DNA of 18,585 nucleotides. Origin: Gemmatimonadota bacterium. Its GTDB lineage: Bacteria; Latescibacterota; UBA2968; UBA8231. Below are positions 6,897 through 14,756 of this stretch, one piece after another (positions within the stretch are counted from its first letter, which is position 1; each line of letters starts with the position of its first letter). The notes beneath the pieces were generated by a model. It ran no database searches, was not told the origin of the DNA, and saw only the letters and a list, made by a program, of their open reading frames with translations. The position numbers were made by a program, and so were the translations under genes. The DNA is taken from contig PATE01000098.1 of NCBI GenBank assembly GCA_002712305.1, forward strand, positions 1 through 18,585. Reading direction: 5' to 3'.

Positions 6897-7382
6897 GTGA
6901 AGCGATCCCTGGGGACAAAGCTCTACTACAGCATCGGCGAGGTCGCCGAATTGACCCAGCTGCAGCCACACACGCTGCGGGCTTGGGAGAAGGAATTCAA
7001 CTGCCTTCGCCCCAAGCGAATGGGGAAGAACCGAGCCTATCGGGAACGGGATATCGGCGTGATCCTCTTGATACAGCGATTGCTGTATCAAGAGAGATAC
7101 TCCACGCGTGGTGCCCAATTGCGATTGAAGAACGAACCCGACCTGGTTCGAACGGCCAGTGACAATGTGGCCGCCCTGCTGAAAGGGGAGGTCGTGTTGC
7201 CTCCTTCAGCCAATCAGTCGGCGACTGCGTCTGAGCAGACCGAGCCGGCCCCGCAAGAGGCGAGGCCGTCCTCTGAATCTGGCTCGAGCACACCTGTAGA
7301 ACCTCGCCGGGATACACGAGTAGAGGCCCTGCGCCAGCAGGTCTTGACGGAACTGCGGGAGCTTATAAGCCTGCTAAGTTAA
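6897..7382 (+). CDS. short MerR-family transcriptional regulator
   Basis: This 161-residue protein has an N-terminal MerR winged helix-turn-helix at about 10-75. YYSIGEVAELT is the first helix pair, LRAWEKEF the recognition region, and KNRAYRERDI the wing. A helix with YSTRGAQLRL follows. Residues about 100-140 are low-complexity and rich in Pro, Glu and Ser. The C-terminal 20 residues form a helix with a heptad pattern (VEALRQQVLTELRELISLL), typical of MerR dimerisation. There is no metal-binding cysteine pattern and no B12 or drug-binding domain, so the inducer is unknown. Short MerR proteins of this sort are common next to housekeeping genes. The gene stands between the repeats (31 nt upstream) and the rimP operon promoter, so it could control itself, the next operon, or both. 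That is inference from position. Confidence 0.85.
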   Translation: MKRSLGTKLYYSIGEVAELTQLQPHTLRAWEKEFNCLRPKRMGKNRAYRERDIGVILLIQRLLYQERYSTRGAQLRLKNEPDLVRTASDNVAALLKGEVVLPPSANQSATASEQTEPAPQEARPSSESGSSTPVEPRRDTRVEALRQQVLTELRELISLLS

Positions 7383-7402
7383 CTCGTTGGCCCCAAAGGA
7401 GT

Positions 7403-7431
7403 TCAGCAATGTGTCTTACGGGGTTTGCTGA
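7403..7431. other. inverted repeat downstream of the MerR gene
   Basis: TCAGCAA (7403-7409) pairs perfectly with TTGCTGA (7425-7431) around a 15-nt spacer. It lies just upstream of the candidate rimP promoter and has no T-run. It could be a regulator-binding dyad or a 3'-end structure of the MerR mRNA. Confidence 0.4.
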
Positions 7432-7438
7432 CCCGATC

Positions 7439-7467
7439 TTGCGTAACTCTCTCACAGGCGCTATTTT
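7439..7467 (+). promoter_or_regulatory. candidate promoter of the rimP-nusA-infB operon
   Basis: TTGCGT (7439-7444) and TATTTT (7462-7467) are separated by 17 nt. The predicted transcription start is near 7474, giving a leader of about 75 nt before rimP. This was matched by eye to the sigma-70 consensus. Confidence 0.5.
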
Positions 7468-7478
7468 CTTTGTCTTCT

Positions 7479-7505
7479 GTGGGCTCCGTCCAGTGCCCGC
7501 TTTTT
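7479..7505 (+). terminator. terminator/attenuator-like hairpin in the rimP leader
   Basis: GTGGGC (7479-7484) pairs with GCCCGC (7495-7500), with one G-T pair and a 10-nt loop, and TTTTT (7501-7505) follows directly. It may end the MerR transcript, or act as an attenuator at the start of the rimP operon, since it lies just after the predicted start of transcription. Confidence 0.5.
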
Positions 7506-7549
7506 GTGTCTGAAGTTCCACTGTACTTGGGGTTCGAAGCATCACTATC

Positions 7550-8038
7550 ATGGGATCTGAGTTGGCCCGAGGAGCTGAACCGGGCAACGAGGCTGAGCGG
7601 CTGCGAGAGCGTGTGCTCAGATTCGCCGCGCCTGTTGTCGAGGACCACGGCGGGGAACTGGTCGACGTAGAGGTTGCCAGTGGCCGTGGGCAGCACACGG
7701 TTCGACTTTTCGTGCATAGCGACAAAGGTGTCACCGTGCGCTTGTGTGCTGGGATCAGTCGCGAGCTTTCTGACTTGCTCGATGTGGAAGATCCCATTCC
7801 CGGTAGATATCGCCTCGAGGTGACATCACCAGGTCTCGATCGGCCCCTGTGTTCTGATGGCGACTTTCGTCGTGCTCAAGGTCGGAAGTTGAAGATCGTG
7901 CTCAGTGACGGGCGGACGGAGACCGGGCGGCTGGCTGACTGGAACGAGGAACGAATCGGTCCCGAAGGCGACCACGGCGAACAACGCGCCGTGCTTCGTG
8001 AGTCGATTGCCAAAGCAACGATTGAAGTCGAATTCTGA
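7550..8038 (+). CDS. rimP: ribosome maturation factor RimP
   Basis: RimP helps mature the 30S subunit. The 162-residue protein has the N-terminal alpha/beta domain (about 15-85), with VEDHGGELVDVEV and the LYLYID-like strand replaced by VRLFVHSDKGVT. The family signature YRLEVTSPGLDRPL is at about 87-100, and a C-terminal SH3-like domain follows. The start is uncertain: ATG at 7550 has no obvious ribosome binding site, and the in-frame TTG at 7562 is another option. It opens the classic rimP-nusA-infB cluster, with nusA starting 21 nt later. Confidence 0.93.
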   Translation: MGSELARGAEPGNEAERLRERVLRFAAPVVEDHGGELVDVEVASGRGQHTVRLFVHSDKGVTVRLCAGISRELSDLLDVEDPIPGRYRLEVTSPGLDRPLCSDGDFRRAQGRKLKIVLSDGRTETGRLADWNEERIGPEGDHGEQRAVLRESIAKATIEVEF

Positions 8039-8059
8039 ATCGCATTTTGCAGGAGTGCA

Positions 8060-9646
8060 ATGAACGCCAACTTGAACATCATTGAGGCCCTCGGTCAGAT
8101 CGCACGTGAAAAGAACGTCGATCGTGATATGGTCATCGAGACTCTCGCCGATGCCCTCGTGTCTGCTGCCCGCAAACGCTACGGCAATGGCGACAATTTC
8201 GAGGCGCAGATAGACCCGGAGACGGGCCGCATGTCGGTGATGGCGCGCAAGACGGTCGTCGGCGAAGTGAACGAGCCGGATCTTGAGATCGAACTCGAGC
8301 CCGCTCGAGAAATCGACCATCAGGCGCAGCTTGGTTCTGTGGTCTTCGAGGAACTCAATCTGGCGGATTTCGGGCGAAACGCCATTCAAACTGCCAAGCA
8401 GATCCTCATCCAGCGCGTGCGTGAAGCCGAACGTGAGCGGATCTACGAAGAATTTGCCTCGCGGATCAGCCACATCGAGGTCGCCACGGTTCAGCAGATC
8501 AGTCACGGTGATATCATCCTGCAACTCGGCCGAGCTGAGGCGGCGGTGCCGCTCAAAGAACAGATTCGTCGAGAGCGATATAGGCAGGGCGACTCGGTCC
8601 GGGGATACGTCTTCGAAGTAATCAAGTCCGTCAGAGGCCCGCAGGTTCTGTTGTCACGGACGCACCCTGAATTCCTGCGCAAGCTGTTTGCTCTCGAAGT
8701 GCCGGAAATCGCCGAGGGGATCGTTCAGATCCACGCCGTGGCACGCGAACCTGGCGAGCGAGCTAAGATCGCTGTGAGCTCCAATGATGAGCGCGTCGAT
8801 CCCGTGGGCGCATGTGTTGGTGTAAAAGGCTCGCGTGTCCAGGCCGTTGTGCGCGAACTCAGTGGCGAGCGCATCGACATCGTGCCCTGGATCGATGAAG
8901 CCGACATCCTGATCTCTCGCGCGTTGAGCCCTGCCACGGTATCACGTGTGATCACCGATGAGCGGCGTCATCACGCCCAGGTCATCGTTGATGAAGAGCA
9001 ACTGTCCCTGGCCATCGGAAAGTCGGGGCAGAATTCGAGACTGGCCGTTCAGTTGACTGGCTGGGGTTTGGATATCATCACCGAGGATGAGTATCAGCGC
9101 CGACTGCGTCGCCTCGAAGAAAGCAAGGTCGAGCTGCGTCGTCTCGACGGCGTGAGCGAATTGATCGCTCTGAGTCTGGCTACGTCCGGCTTCATCTCGC
9201 TGCGGGGGATCGCAGAGTCCGAAGCGGATATGCTTGAAACGGTTCCTGGTCTCGAGGGCCAGGCTGCACAGCTGCGAGAGCAGGCGATCGCTTATGTAGC
9301 TGAAGCAGAGGCACGTGGCGAAGAGCTTCGACCGGCAACACTCGAAGAGGTCGAGGCGGCAGAACGAGCCGCCGATCAGGCCCGTGCCGCCGAACTGGCC
9401 GCGGAAGAGGCCAAGCGATCGGCCGCGCTCGCCGCGGCGGAGCAGGAGTTGGCCGCACAGGACGCGGCCGCTGCTGAAGCGAAGGCTGCTGCTGCCGGTG
9501 ACGGCGACGCCCAGCAGGCTCCAGAGTCGGAAGAGCCCGCAGCTGCACCTGAAGACGAGGTATCGGGGGCCGACGATGGCTCCGATCAGGACGCGGCAGC
9601 TGCTGCGCCCGAATCTGGCAATGATGAAGGAACGGCTGCCGTCTAA
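8060..9646 (+). CDS. nusA: transcription termination/antitermination factor NusA
   Basis: NusA binds RNA polymerase and RNA to control pausing, termination and antitermination. The 528-residue protein has an N-terminal polymerase-binding domain (1-130), an S1 domain (about 137-202), KH1 with GVKG at 254-257, KH2 with GKSG at 320-323 and a following helix-hairpin-helix-like segment (about 360-415). The last 110 residues are an Ala/Glu/Asp-rich low-complexity tail with no resemblance to the acidic repeats of E. coli NusA. AGGAG (8051-8055) lies just upstream of the ATG start. The gene continues the rimP operon, and infB follows after 37 nt. The ylxR and ribosomal L7Ae-like genes that often lie between nusA and infB are absent. 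Confidence 0.97.
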   Translation: MNANLNIIEALGQIAREKNVDRDMVIETLADALVSAARKRYGNGDNFEAQIDPETGRMSVMARKTVVGEVNEPDLEIELEPAREIDHQAQLGSVVFEELNLADFGRNAIQTAKQILIQRVREAERERIYEEFASRISHIEVATVQQISHGDIILQLGRAEAAVPLKEQIRRERYRQGDSVRGYVFEVIKSVRGPQVLLSRTHPEFLRKLFALEVPEIAEGIVQIHAVAREPGERAKIAVSSNDERVDPVGACVGVKGSRVQAVVRELSGERIDIVPWIDEADILISRALSPATVSRVITDERRHHAQVIVDEEQLSLAIGKSGQNSRLAVQLTGWGLDIITEDEYQRRLRRLEESKVELRRLDGVSELIALSLATSGFISLRGIAESEADMLETVPGLEGQAAQLREQAIAYVAEAEARGEELRPATLEEVEAAERAADQARAAELAAEEAKRSAALAAAEQELAAQDAAAAEAKAAAAGDGDAQQAPESEEPAAAPEDEVSGADDGSDQDAAAAAPESGNDEGTAAV

Positions 9647-9670
9647 ACGAGACGGGCCGACCACCGCACA

Positions 9671-9674
9671 GAGG
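9671..9674 (+). promoter_or_regulatory. ribosome binding site supporting a TTG start for infB
   Basis: GAGG (within AGAGGA) lies 9 nt before TTG at 9684. The in-frame ATG codons at 9621 and 9624 overlap the nusA tail and have no such site, and the family consensus begins at the TTG. Confidence 0.6.
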
Positions 9675-9683
9675 ATCGATCGG

Positions 9684-12173
9684 TTGGAAAAGCGTAGGGT
9701 CTACCAGGTAGCAAAAGAGAAGAAGCTCTCCAGCGACGCACTCATTTCCATGCTCAAGAGCCTCGGGCATGAGGTGAAGAGTCATATGAGTGTCGTGACG
9801 CCCGAGATGCTGGATGCCATCGGTAAGAAGATCGAAGAAGAAACGAAGTCTTCGATTGAGGAAGTCCAGCGTCAGAAGGACAAGGAGACCAAGCGTAAGG
9901 CCGAGGCTCGCGCCACCCGTCCCAGCGACGGTGGGGGCAGTAAGGCATCGACCGATTCAGGACGCCGCGGCGGAAGTGGTGGCGACGGCGGTGGTGGTCG
10001 TCGATCAGAATCCAGTGCTCCCGCAGCACCGGCACCCGACGCCGCTGCGCCGACTGAGGGTGAGGGGGGCCGTCGTCGAGGGCGTCGCCGCGGAAAAGTC
10101 GACGAGGGTATGATTGCCGAGCTTCGACAAACCCACTCCGGCGAAGGTCGTACACCGACCACCGGTGGAGGAGGGGGTGGCAACGTTCCTGCCGCGGGCA
10201 AGCCTGCGCCTGCTGGCGGTGGCGGCGATGTGAGTGGCCGCTGGCGAGGTGGCGGCCGTAAGAAGGGCCGCAAGCAGACGGGGGCCGACAGCCAGGCGGT
10301 TCAGGATAACGTTCGCAAAACGTTGTCTCAGATCAGCGAGGGACGCACGCGTCGGCGGTACGACCGTAGTCGACCGGAGGAAGAGGGGGAAGAGACTACA
10401 GGGACCGAAGTCGAAATCCTGCATATCAACGAATTCGCCACCGTCGGCGAATTGGCCGAAGCCATGCACTCACGGCCGGCAGAAGTTATTGCAGCCTGCT
10501 TGCAGCTCGGTGTGGTCGTGACGATCAACCAGCGTCTCGACATGGACACGATGGTCACTGTCGCCGACGAGTTTGGTTTTGAACTTCGCGCCCTGGAAGA
10601 AGCCGAAGCAGAAGACGCCGAGTTCGACGAGGCCGTTGGCGAGCAGGAGAATGTTGGTGAGGCGAAGCCGCGCCCACCGGTGGTGACGGTCATGGGACAC
10701 GTTGATCATGGCAAGACCTCTTTGCTCGACTACCTTCGCAAGACGAAGGTCGTAGACGGTGAGTCCGGTGGCATCACGCAGCACATCGGTGCCTACTCGG
10801 TGTCCCTCGATGCAGAGCGATCCATCACATTCCTCGACACACCGGGTCACGCGGCGTTTACCGCTATGCGTGCCCGTGGTGCGCGTGTGACAGACCTGGT
10901 CATTCTCATCGTCGCTGCAGACGACAGCGTCATGCCGCAGACGATCGAGGCGATCAACCACGCTCGGGCTGCCCAGGTGCCGATCGTGGTTGCGATCAAC
11001 AAGTGTGATCTGCCTACGGCTGACCCCGAACGGATCAAGCGAGAGCTCGCCGAACACGACGTACTCATCGAAGATTGGGGCGGACAGGTCTCCTGTGCGC
11101 AGATCTCGGCTACCACGGGGGATGGCATCGATCAGCTCCTCGAACTGGTCATCCTCGAGGCCGACGTACTGGAGTTGACGGCCTATCCCGAGAGCCGGGC
11201 CCGCGGGACGATCGTGGAAGCGCAACTCGACAAAGGACGGGGTGCGGTAGCGACTGTCCTGATACAGGAGGGAACGCTGAATCGAGCTGACCCCTTCGTG
11301 ACCGGCATGTATGGCGGCCGCGTTCGAGCACTGATGGACGAAGCCCAAAAACGCATCGATGCCGTCGGACCGGGTCGTCCTGTTCAGGTTCTTGGCCTGG
11401 CTGGAGTTCCTCAAGCGGGCGACAGTTTCGTCGTCGTGCCGACCGAACGCGATGCCAAAGACATCGTCCAGCGGCGACAGCAGATCAAACGTGAGCAGGA
11501 CGCACGGCGACGCAGCGTCACACTGGGCGATCTTCAGTATCAGATTCAGGAAGGCCGAATCCAGGAGCTCAACGTCGTCGTCAAGGGTGATGTCGACGGA
11601 TCGGTCGAAGCGATCACACAGGAACTGGGCGGGATCACGCACGAAGAGGTGCGCATCTCCGTCATTCACAGTTTTGTGGGTACCGTGACCGAGTCCGACA
11701 TCCTGCTGGCCTCAGCTTCGAGAGCGATCGTCATCGCCTTTCACGTGCCGATCGATCCTTCGGCGCGGAAGATTGCCGAGGACGAGGGTGTCGAGATTCG
11801 AGAATACAGCATCATCTATGAAGTCATCGAAGAGTTGCGTGCCGCTCTGTCGGGTCTGCTGACCCCGACACAGGAGGAACGCATCGTGGGAACCCTCGAA
11901 GTACGAGAGGTCTTCAGTTCGTCGAGGGCTGGGACGATTGCCGGATGTTACGTGCAGAATGGCAATATCACCCGCAATCACAAGGTCCGCCTGCGACGTG
12001 TGGAAGAGGTTGTGTGGGAAGGTGCCATCTCCTCGTTGCGTCGATTCAAGGATGACGTTCGGGAGGTCGCCGAAGGATTCGAGTGCGGTGTCTCCCTCGA
12101 AGGCTTCAACGCCGTCGAGAATGGCGATCTGATCGAAGCGATCGAGGTCGTGGAGACAGCGCGGTCTCTTTGA
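9684..12173 (+). CDS. infB: translation initiation factor IF-2
   Basis: IF-2 is the GTPase that brings fMet-tRNA to the 30S subunit and joins the subunits. From TTG at 9684 the protein has 829 residues and opens with [17 protein letters not shown], matching the usual IF2-N start (KRVYELAKEL). ATG at 9624 would add 20 residues. After IF2-N comes a Gly/Arg/Pro-rich linker (about 70-215), then a second IF2-N-like segment (about 245-300). The G domain has GHVDHGKT at 338-345, DTPGH at 385-389 and NKCD at 439-442. Domains II, III and the fMet-tRNA-binding C-terminal domain follow, ending in the expected acidic strand. The linker's length and Gly content are unusual only in degree. The DUF503 gene follows after 13 nt. 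Confidence 0.97.
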   Translation: MEKRRVYQVAKEKKLSSDALISMLKSLGHEVKSHMSVVTPEMLDAIGKKIEEETKSSIEEVQRQKDKETKRKAEARATRPSDGGGSKASTDSGRRGGSGGDGGGGRRSESSAPAAPAPDAAAPTEGEGGRRRGRRRGKVDEGMIAELRQTHSGEGRTPTTGGGGGGNVPAAGKPAPAGGGGDVSGRWRGGGRKKGRKQTGADSQAVQDNVRKTLSQISEGRTRRRYDRSRPEEEGEETTGTEVEILHINEFATVGELAEAMHSRPAEVIAACLQLGVVVTINQRLDMDTMVTVADEFGFELRALEEAEAEDAEFDEAVGEQENVGEAKPRPPVVTVMGHVDHGKTSLLDYLRKTKVVDGESGGITQHIGAYSVSLDAERSITFLDTPGHAAFTAMRARGARVTDLVILIVAADDSVMPQTIEAINHARAAQVPIVVAINKCDLPTADPERIKRELAEHDVLIEDWGGQVSCAQISATTGDGIDQLLELVILEADVLELTAYPESRARGTIVEAQLDKGRGAVATVLIQEGTLNRADPFVTGMYGGRVRALMDEAQKRIDAVGPGRPVQVLGLAGVPQAGDSFVVVPTERDAKDIVQRRQQIKREQDARRRSVTLGDLQYQIQEGRIQELNVVVKGDVDGSVEAITQELGGITHEEVRISVIHSFVGTVTESDILLASASRAIVIAFHVPIDPSARKIAEDEGVEIREYSIIYEVIEELRAALSGLLTPTQEERIVGTLEVREVFSSSRAGTIAGCYVQNGNITRNHKVRLRRVEEVVWEGAISSLRRFKDDVREVAEGFECGVSLEGFNAVENGDLIEAIEVVETARSL

Positions 12174-12186
12174 GCGGTAACCGGAC

Positions 12187-12468
12187 ATGGTGGTTCTCGT
12201 GAGTGAGTTGCAGTTGCATTTCCCGGAGGCGCAATCGCTGAAGCAGAAGCGACAGATCCTCAGCAGCGTCAAGGATCGGCTGCACCAACGATTTCATTTA
12301 TCGGTGGCGGAAGTGGACCACCAGGACTTGTGGAAGCGTAGTACGTTAGCTCTGGCCATGGTGAGCAATGATGGGCGTCATGCTGACGAAGTGATGTCAA
12401 AGGCGATTCACTTCGTCGAGCAGGATCTGCGACTACATGTGTTGTCGGTCGATATGGAGGAACGCTGA
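12187..12468 (+). CDS. DUF503 (YlxP-like) small protein
   Basis: This 93-residue protein has the DUF503 hallmarks: an N-terminal beta strand, SLKQKRQILSSVKDRLHQRF, then the signature SVAEVDHQDLWKRSTLALAMVS, and a C-terminal strand. In Bacillus the homologue, YlxP, lies between infB and rbfA as here, and a role in ribosome assembly or RNA metabolism is suspected but unproven. ATG at 12187 is the most likely start; GTG at 12190 or 12199 are alternatives. rbfA begins one nucleotide after its stop codon. Confidence 0.9.
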   Translation: MVVLVSELQLHFPEAQSLKQKRQILSSVKDRLHQRFHLSVAEVDHQDLWKRSTLALAMVSNDGRHADEVMSKAIHFVEQDLRLHVLSVDMEER

Positions 12469-12469
12469 G

Positions 12470-12856
12470 GTGCCTTCCTATCGCTTGGACAAGGTCCGCG
12501 AGTTGCTGCTGAGAGAACTGGCCGACATCATTCCGCGACTGCGGGACCCACGGGTGGGTTTCGTCACCGTCATGGACGTCGAGGTCACTCGTGACCTGAA
12601 AAAGGCGACCATGTTCATCAGCGTTGTCGGTGACGATGACGCAAAACGAGAAGCGACGACGGCTCTGACGAAGGCGTTGGGCCACATCCGTCACGAGGTG
12701 TCACAACGTGTCACCTTGCGGCATGTTCCCGAGTTCGACGTCGTCTACGACGATACCTCAGAACGTGCGGCTCGCGTCACGGCTTTGATTGATCGCATCG
12801 CAGTTGAGTGTCCTCCAGCATCATTGGAGGAAACCGAGGCGGGCACACAAGAGTGA
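12470..12856 (+). CDS. rbfA: ribosome-binding factor A
   Basis: RbfA binds the immature 30S subunit and helps 16S rRNA maturation. The 128-residue KH-fold protein starts at GTG 12470 with GGAGG (12456-12460) 9 nt upstream, inside the end of the DUF503 gene. It reads PSYRLDKVRELLLRELADII, then DPRVGFVTVMDVEVTRDLKKATMFISV, and closes with the family's LRHVPEFDVVYDDTSERAARV. Its stop overlaps the truB start by 4 nt. An earlier in-frame ATG at 12437 would add 11 atypical residues and is unlikely. Confidence 0.95.
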   Translation: MPSYRLDKVRELLLRELADIIPRLRDPRVGFVTVMDVEVTRDLKKATMFISVVGDDDAKREATTALTKALGHIRHEVSQRVTLRHVPEFDVVYDDTSERAARVTALIDRIAVECPPASLEETEAGTQE

Positions 12857-13839
12857 TCGCTGCCGAGGGCGTGGCACCCTCCGGGGTCATCGCCGTCGAT
12901 AAGCCTGAAGGGCCGACCTCTCACGATATCGTACGGCACGCTCGACGCGCCCTCGATACACGTCGTGTCGGTCATTGCGGCACACTCGATCCTCTCGCAT
13001 CAGGCTTGCTGCTTGTCTGCGTTGGGCGGTTGACCCGACTGAGCGAGTGGCTTACGGGTGCAGATAAGCAGTACACCGCGACTTTCCGTTTGGGGGCGGT
13101 CAGCGACACTGCCGATGCACAAGGGCAGATACGTACCGTCCACGCAGGAGCGCCGTCCCTGCAACAGGTCGAGAATGCAGTCGCGAACTGGTCGGGTGTG
13201 ATAGAGCAAGTGCCGCCTTCTCACTCGGCGATCAAAGTCGACGGCGTGCGCAGCTACGAACGTGCTCGCAGAGATGAAGTGGTGGAACTGCCCGCACGGA
13301 CCGTGACGGTGTCGCGGTTCGATGTGGAACACTACGACTACCCGCAGGTTCGGGTTGTCGTGGACTGTACGAAGGGAACCTACATTCGTGCCTTGGCACG
13401 AGATCTGGGCGAAACACTAGGGTGTGGTGGTTATGTCGAGGCATTGCGGCGAACCCGCATCGGCTCGGTTGATCTGACCGCGGCGATCGCATTGGATGAG
13501 ATCAAGGAGTGCGTCTCCGAGTATCCGGAGAAGCTGTGGATCGATCCCCTCACGGCACTGCGTGATCAGATGCCGGCCGTGGGCGTCGATATCGAAGGAG
13601 CGCGGAACTTCACACGTGGGCGGGTAGTGGACGCACGAGACGTCCAGACAGAGTCGTTATCAGCGGAGTTGCCGCACACATCGCACCTGTCTGGACCACC
13701 TCAGTCGTCTGGCTCAACGTCGGCCGCGATACAGTCAGTTGAGGTCGCTGTTTGCCTCGGTAACGCTCTGCTGGGCGTAGGACAGATGGAGGACGATGGA
13801 CTTCGACCCACCCGCGTTCTGACGGAGCCTACACCTTGA
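12853..13839 (+). CDS. truB: tRNA pseudouridine(55) synthase TruB
   Basis: TruB converts U55 in the tRNA T loop to pseudouridine. The start is GTG at 12853, overlapping the rbfA stop (GTGA), and gives 328 residues. The N-terminal GVIAVDKPEGPTSHDIV is followed by the catalytic motif GTLDPLASGLL with Asp46. KQYTATFRLG, PPSHSAIKVDG and CTKGTYIRALARDLG are all family motifs. The C-terminal PUA-like part (about 240-328) contains a Ser/Thr/Pro-rich stretch near 270-295 that looks like an insertion. The alternative start GTG 12808 would overlap rbfA by 49 nt. The stop overlaps the next start. Confidence 0.96.
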   Translation: MIAAEGVAPSGVIAVDKPEGPTSHDIVRHARRALDTRRVGHCGTLDPLASGLLLVCVGRLTRLSEWLTGADKQYTATFRLGAVSDTADAQGQIRTVHAGAPSLQQVENAVANWSGVIEQVPPSHSAIKVDGVRSYERARRDEVVELPARTVTVSRFDVEHYDYPQVRVVVDCTKGTYIRALARDLGETLGCGGYVEALRRTRIGSVDLTAAIALDEIKECVSEYPEKLWIDPLTALRDQMPAVGVDIEGARNFTRGRVVDARDVQTESLSAELPHTSHLSGPPQSSGSTSAAIQSVEVAVCLGNALLGVGQMEDDGLRPTRVLTEPTP

Positions 13840-14243
13840 CGGCGATGCTTCCACAAGAATTTCGCGGCAAGGTCGTGTCGGGCGATGGCCGCGGGCGACA
13901 AATTGGCTTTCCCACGGCGAATATCGACGTCGCGGATCAGCAGTTGAGCGCCATGAAGTGTGGTGTATACGACGCCCGTGTTTCAAGGTTGGGCGAAGAG
14001 TTTGTGGCGATCGCAAATCTGGGTCGCCGCCCCACGTTCGACGGTGAGCAGTTGCGGCTGGAGGTGCATCTGCTCGATTTCAGCTGCGACCTCTATGGCG
14101 CTGAGGTGGATGTCCTGTTGCTCTCCCATCTGCGAGACGAACAGGCGTTCGAAACGGTTGATGCTCTGTCGACACAGATACGGGCGGACATCGTCGAAGT
14201 TCGAAAAAGACAAGCAATAGAATATGACGGTCAATCACAGTAG
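13836..14243 (+). CDS. ribF: stand-alone riboflavin kinase (RibF C-terminal domain only)
   Basis: This 135-residue protein matches only the flavokinase domain, which phosphorylates riboflavin to FMN. It shows GDGRGRQIGFPTANI (about 16-30), including the PTAN motif at 26-29 that binds Mg-ATP. NLGRRPTF follows, then LEVHLLDFSCDLYG, in which Glu76 is in the position of the catalytic glutamate. The usual bacterial RibF has about 310 residues with an N-terminal FAD synthetase (FMN adenylyltransferase) domain; that half is missing. There is no room for it, since truB ends at 13839 and occupies the preceding sequence in another frame. TTG at 13836 overlaps the truB stop and has GGAG (13824-13827) 8 nt upstream. 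ATG at 13845 is less well placed. The position between truB and rpsO is the normal ribF locus. Confidence 0.88.
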   Translation: MTAMLPQEFRGKVVSGDGRGRQIGFPTANIDVADQQLSAMKCGVYDARVSRLGEEFVAIANLGRRPTFDGEQLRLEVHLLDFSCDLYGAEVDVLLLSHLRDEQAFETVDALSTQIRADIVEVRKRQAIEYDGQSQ

Positions 14244-14256
14244 GGCACAGAAGGAC

Positions 14257-14261
14257 AGGAG
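14257..14261 (+). promoter_or_regulatory. ribosome binding site fixing the TTG start of rpsO
   Basis: AGGAG lies 8 nt before TTG at 14270, which begins the canonical S15 N-terminus (SITTERKKELV). No in-frame ATG or GTG fits the family. Confidence 0.85.
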
Positions 14262-14269
14262 AAAACAAG

Positions 14270-14539
14270 TTGTCGATTACCACAGAGCGTAAGAAGGAAC
14301 TGGTTACGAAGTATGGCGAGGCTGAGACAGACACTGGGTCTACTTCGGTGCAAATCGCCATTCTCTCTGAGCGAATCCGCAATCTCACGGAGCATCTGCG
14401 CGTTCATCAGAAGGACTTCGCCACCCGTCGCGGTTTGCTCAAGATCATCGGCCAGCGTCGTCGCCTGCAGAATTATCTGCACAAGCATTCGCCAGAGGTG
14501 TATGCCGAATTGATCAAGGATCTTCAACTGCGTCGCTGA
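14270..14539 (+). CDS. rpsO: 30S ribosomal protein S15
   Basis: S15 is a primary 16S rRNA-binding protein of the 30S platform. The 89 residues match the family in length and motifs: DTGSTSVQIAILSERIRNLTEHLR, HQKDFATRRGLL, and IGQRRRLQNYLHKHSPEVY. The start codon is TTG, backed by a strong ribosome binding site at 14257-14261. The gene lies 26 nt after the riboflavin kinase and 217 nt before pnp, the order seen in many bacteria. S15 commonly represses its own translation by binding its mRNA leader; the short leader here shows no obvious pseudoknot by eye. Confidence 0.98.
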   Translation: MSITTERKKELVTKYGEAETDTGSTSVQIAILSERIRNLTEHLRVHQKDFATRRGLLKIIGQRRRLQNYLHKHSPEVYAELIKDLQLRR

Positions 14540-14583
14540 ACAGCAGCTGCGCAGTTGTCGGCACCGCAGGACTGACACGGACG

Positions 14584-14654
14584 CGTCGTTTTGACGACGT
14601 CGACGGTTCCGGGTGCGCCAGTACCGAACACCAAGCCGACGGCAAAAGGCCGTC
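14584..14654 (+). promoter_or_regulatory. hairpins in the rpsO-pnp leader
   Basis: Two perfect 6-bp hairpins lie in the 217-nt gap. CGTCGT (14584-14589) pairs with ACGACG (14594-14599) around a TTTG loop, and GACGGC (14638-14643) pairs with GCCGTC (14649-14654) around AAAAG. Neither is followed by a T-run. In E. coli a stem-loop at this site is cut by RNase III and then lets PNPase repress its own mRNA. An equivalent role here is inference from position. I see no convincing promoter for pnp in the gap. Confidence 0.45.
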
Positions 14655-14756
14655 GCGCTGAGCGTGCATTGAGATTGCGGGCATGCCAAACGTGTCAGCA
14701 ACGTGCCGCGAATGCAGTACCTCAACGAAGGCGCCAGAAGGGCGCAACGGAGAAAA

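Noticed and set aside
7344-7369. TTGACG and TATAAG near the end of the MerR gene as a promoter
   Set aside because: The spacing is only 14 nt, too short for a normal sigma-70 promoter. The pair at 7439-7467 fits better.
9315-9683. Open reading frame running in the infB frame through the nusA tail, giving an Arg/Pro-rich peptide
   Set aside because: It is an alternate-frame reading of the GC-rich Ala/Glu-coding nusA tail. It lacks family similarity and a ribosome binding site, and the IF2 consensus begins at 9684.
10470-11669. Long minus-strand open frame of 399 codons opposite infB
   Set aside because: It is a shadow of infB created by GC-rich codon bias. The peptide has no recognisable domain, and infB is unmistakable on the plus strand.
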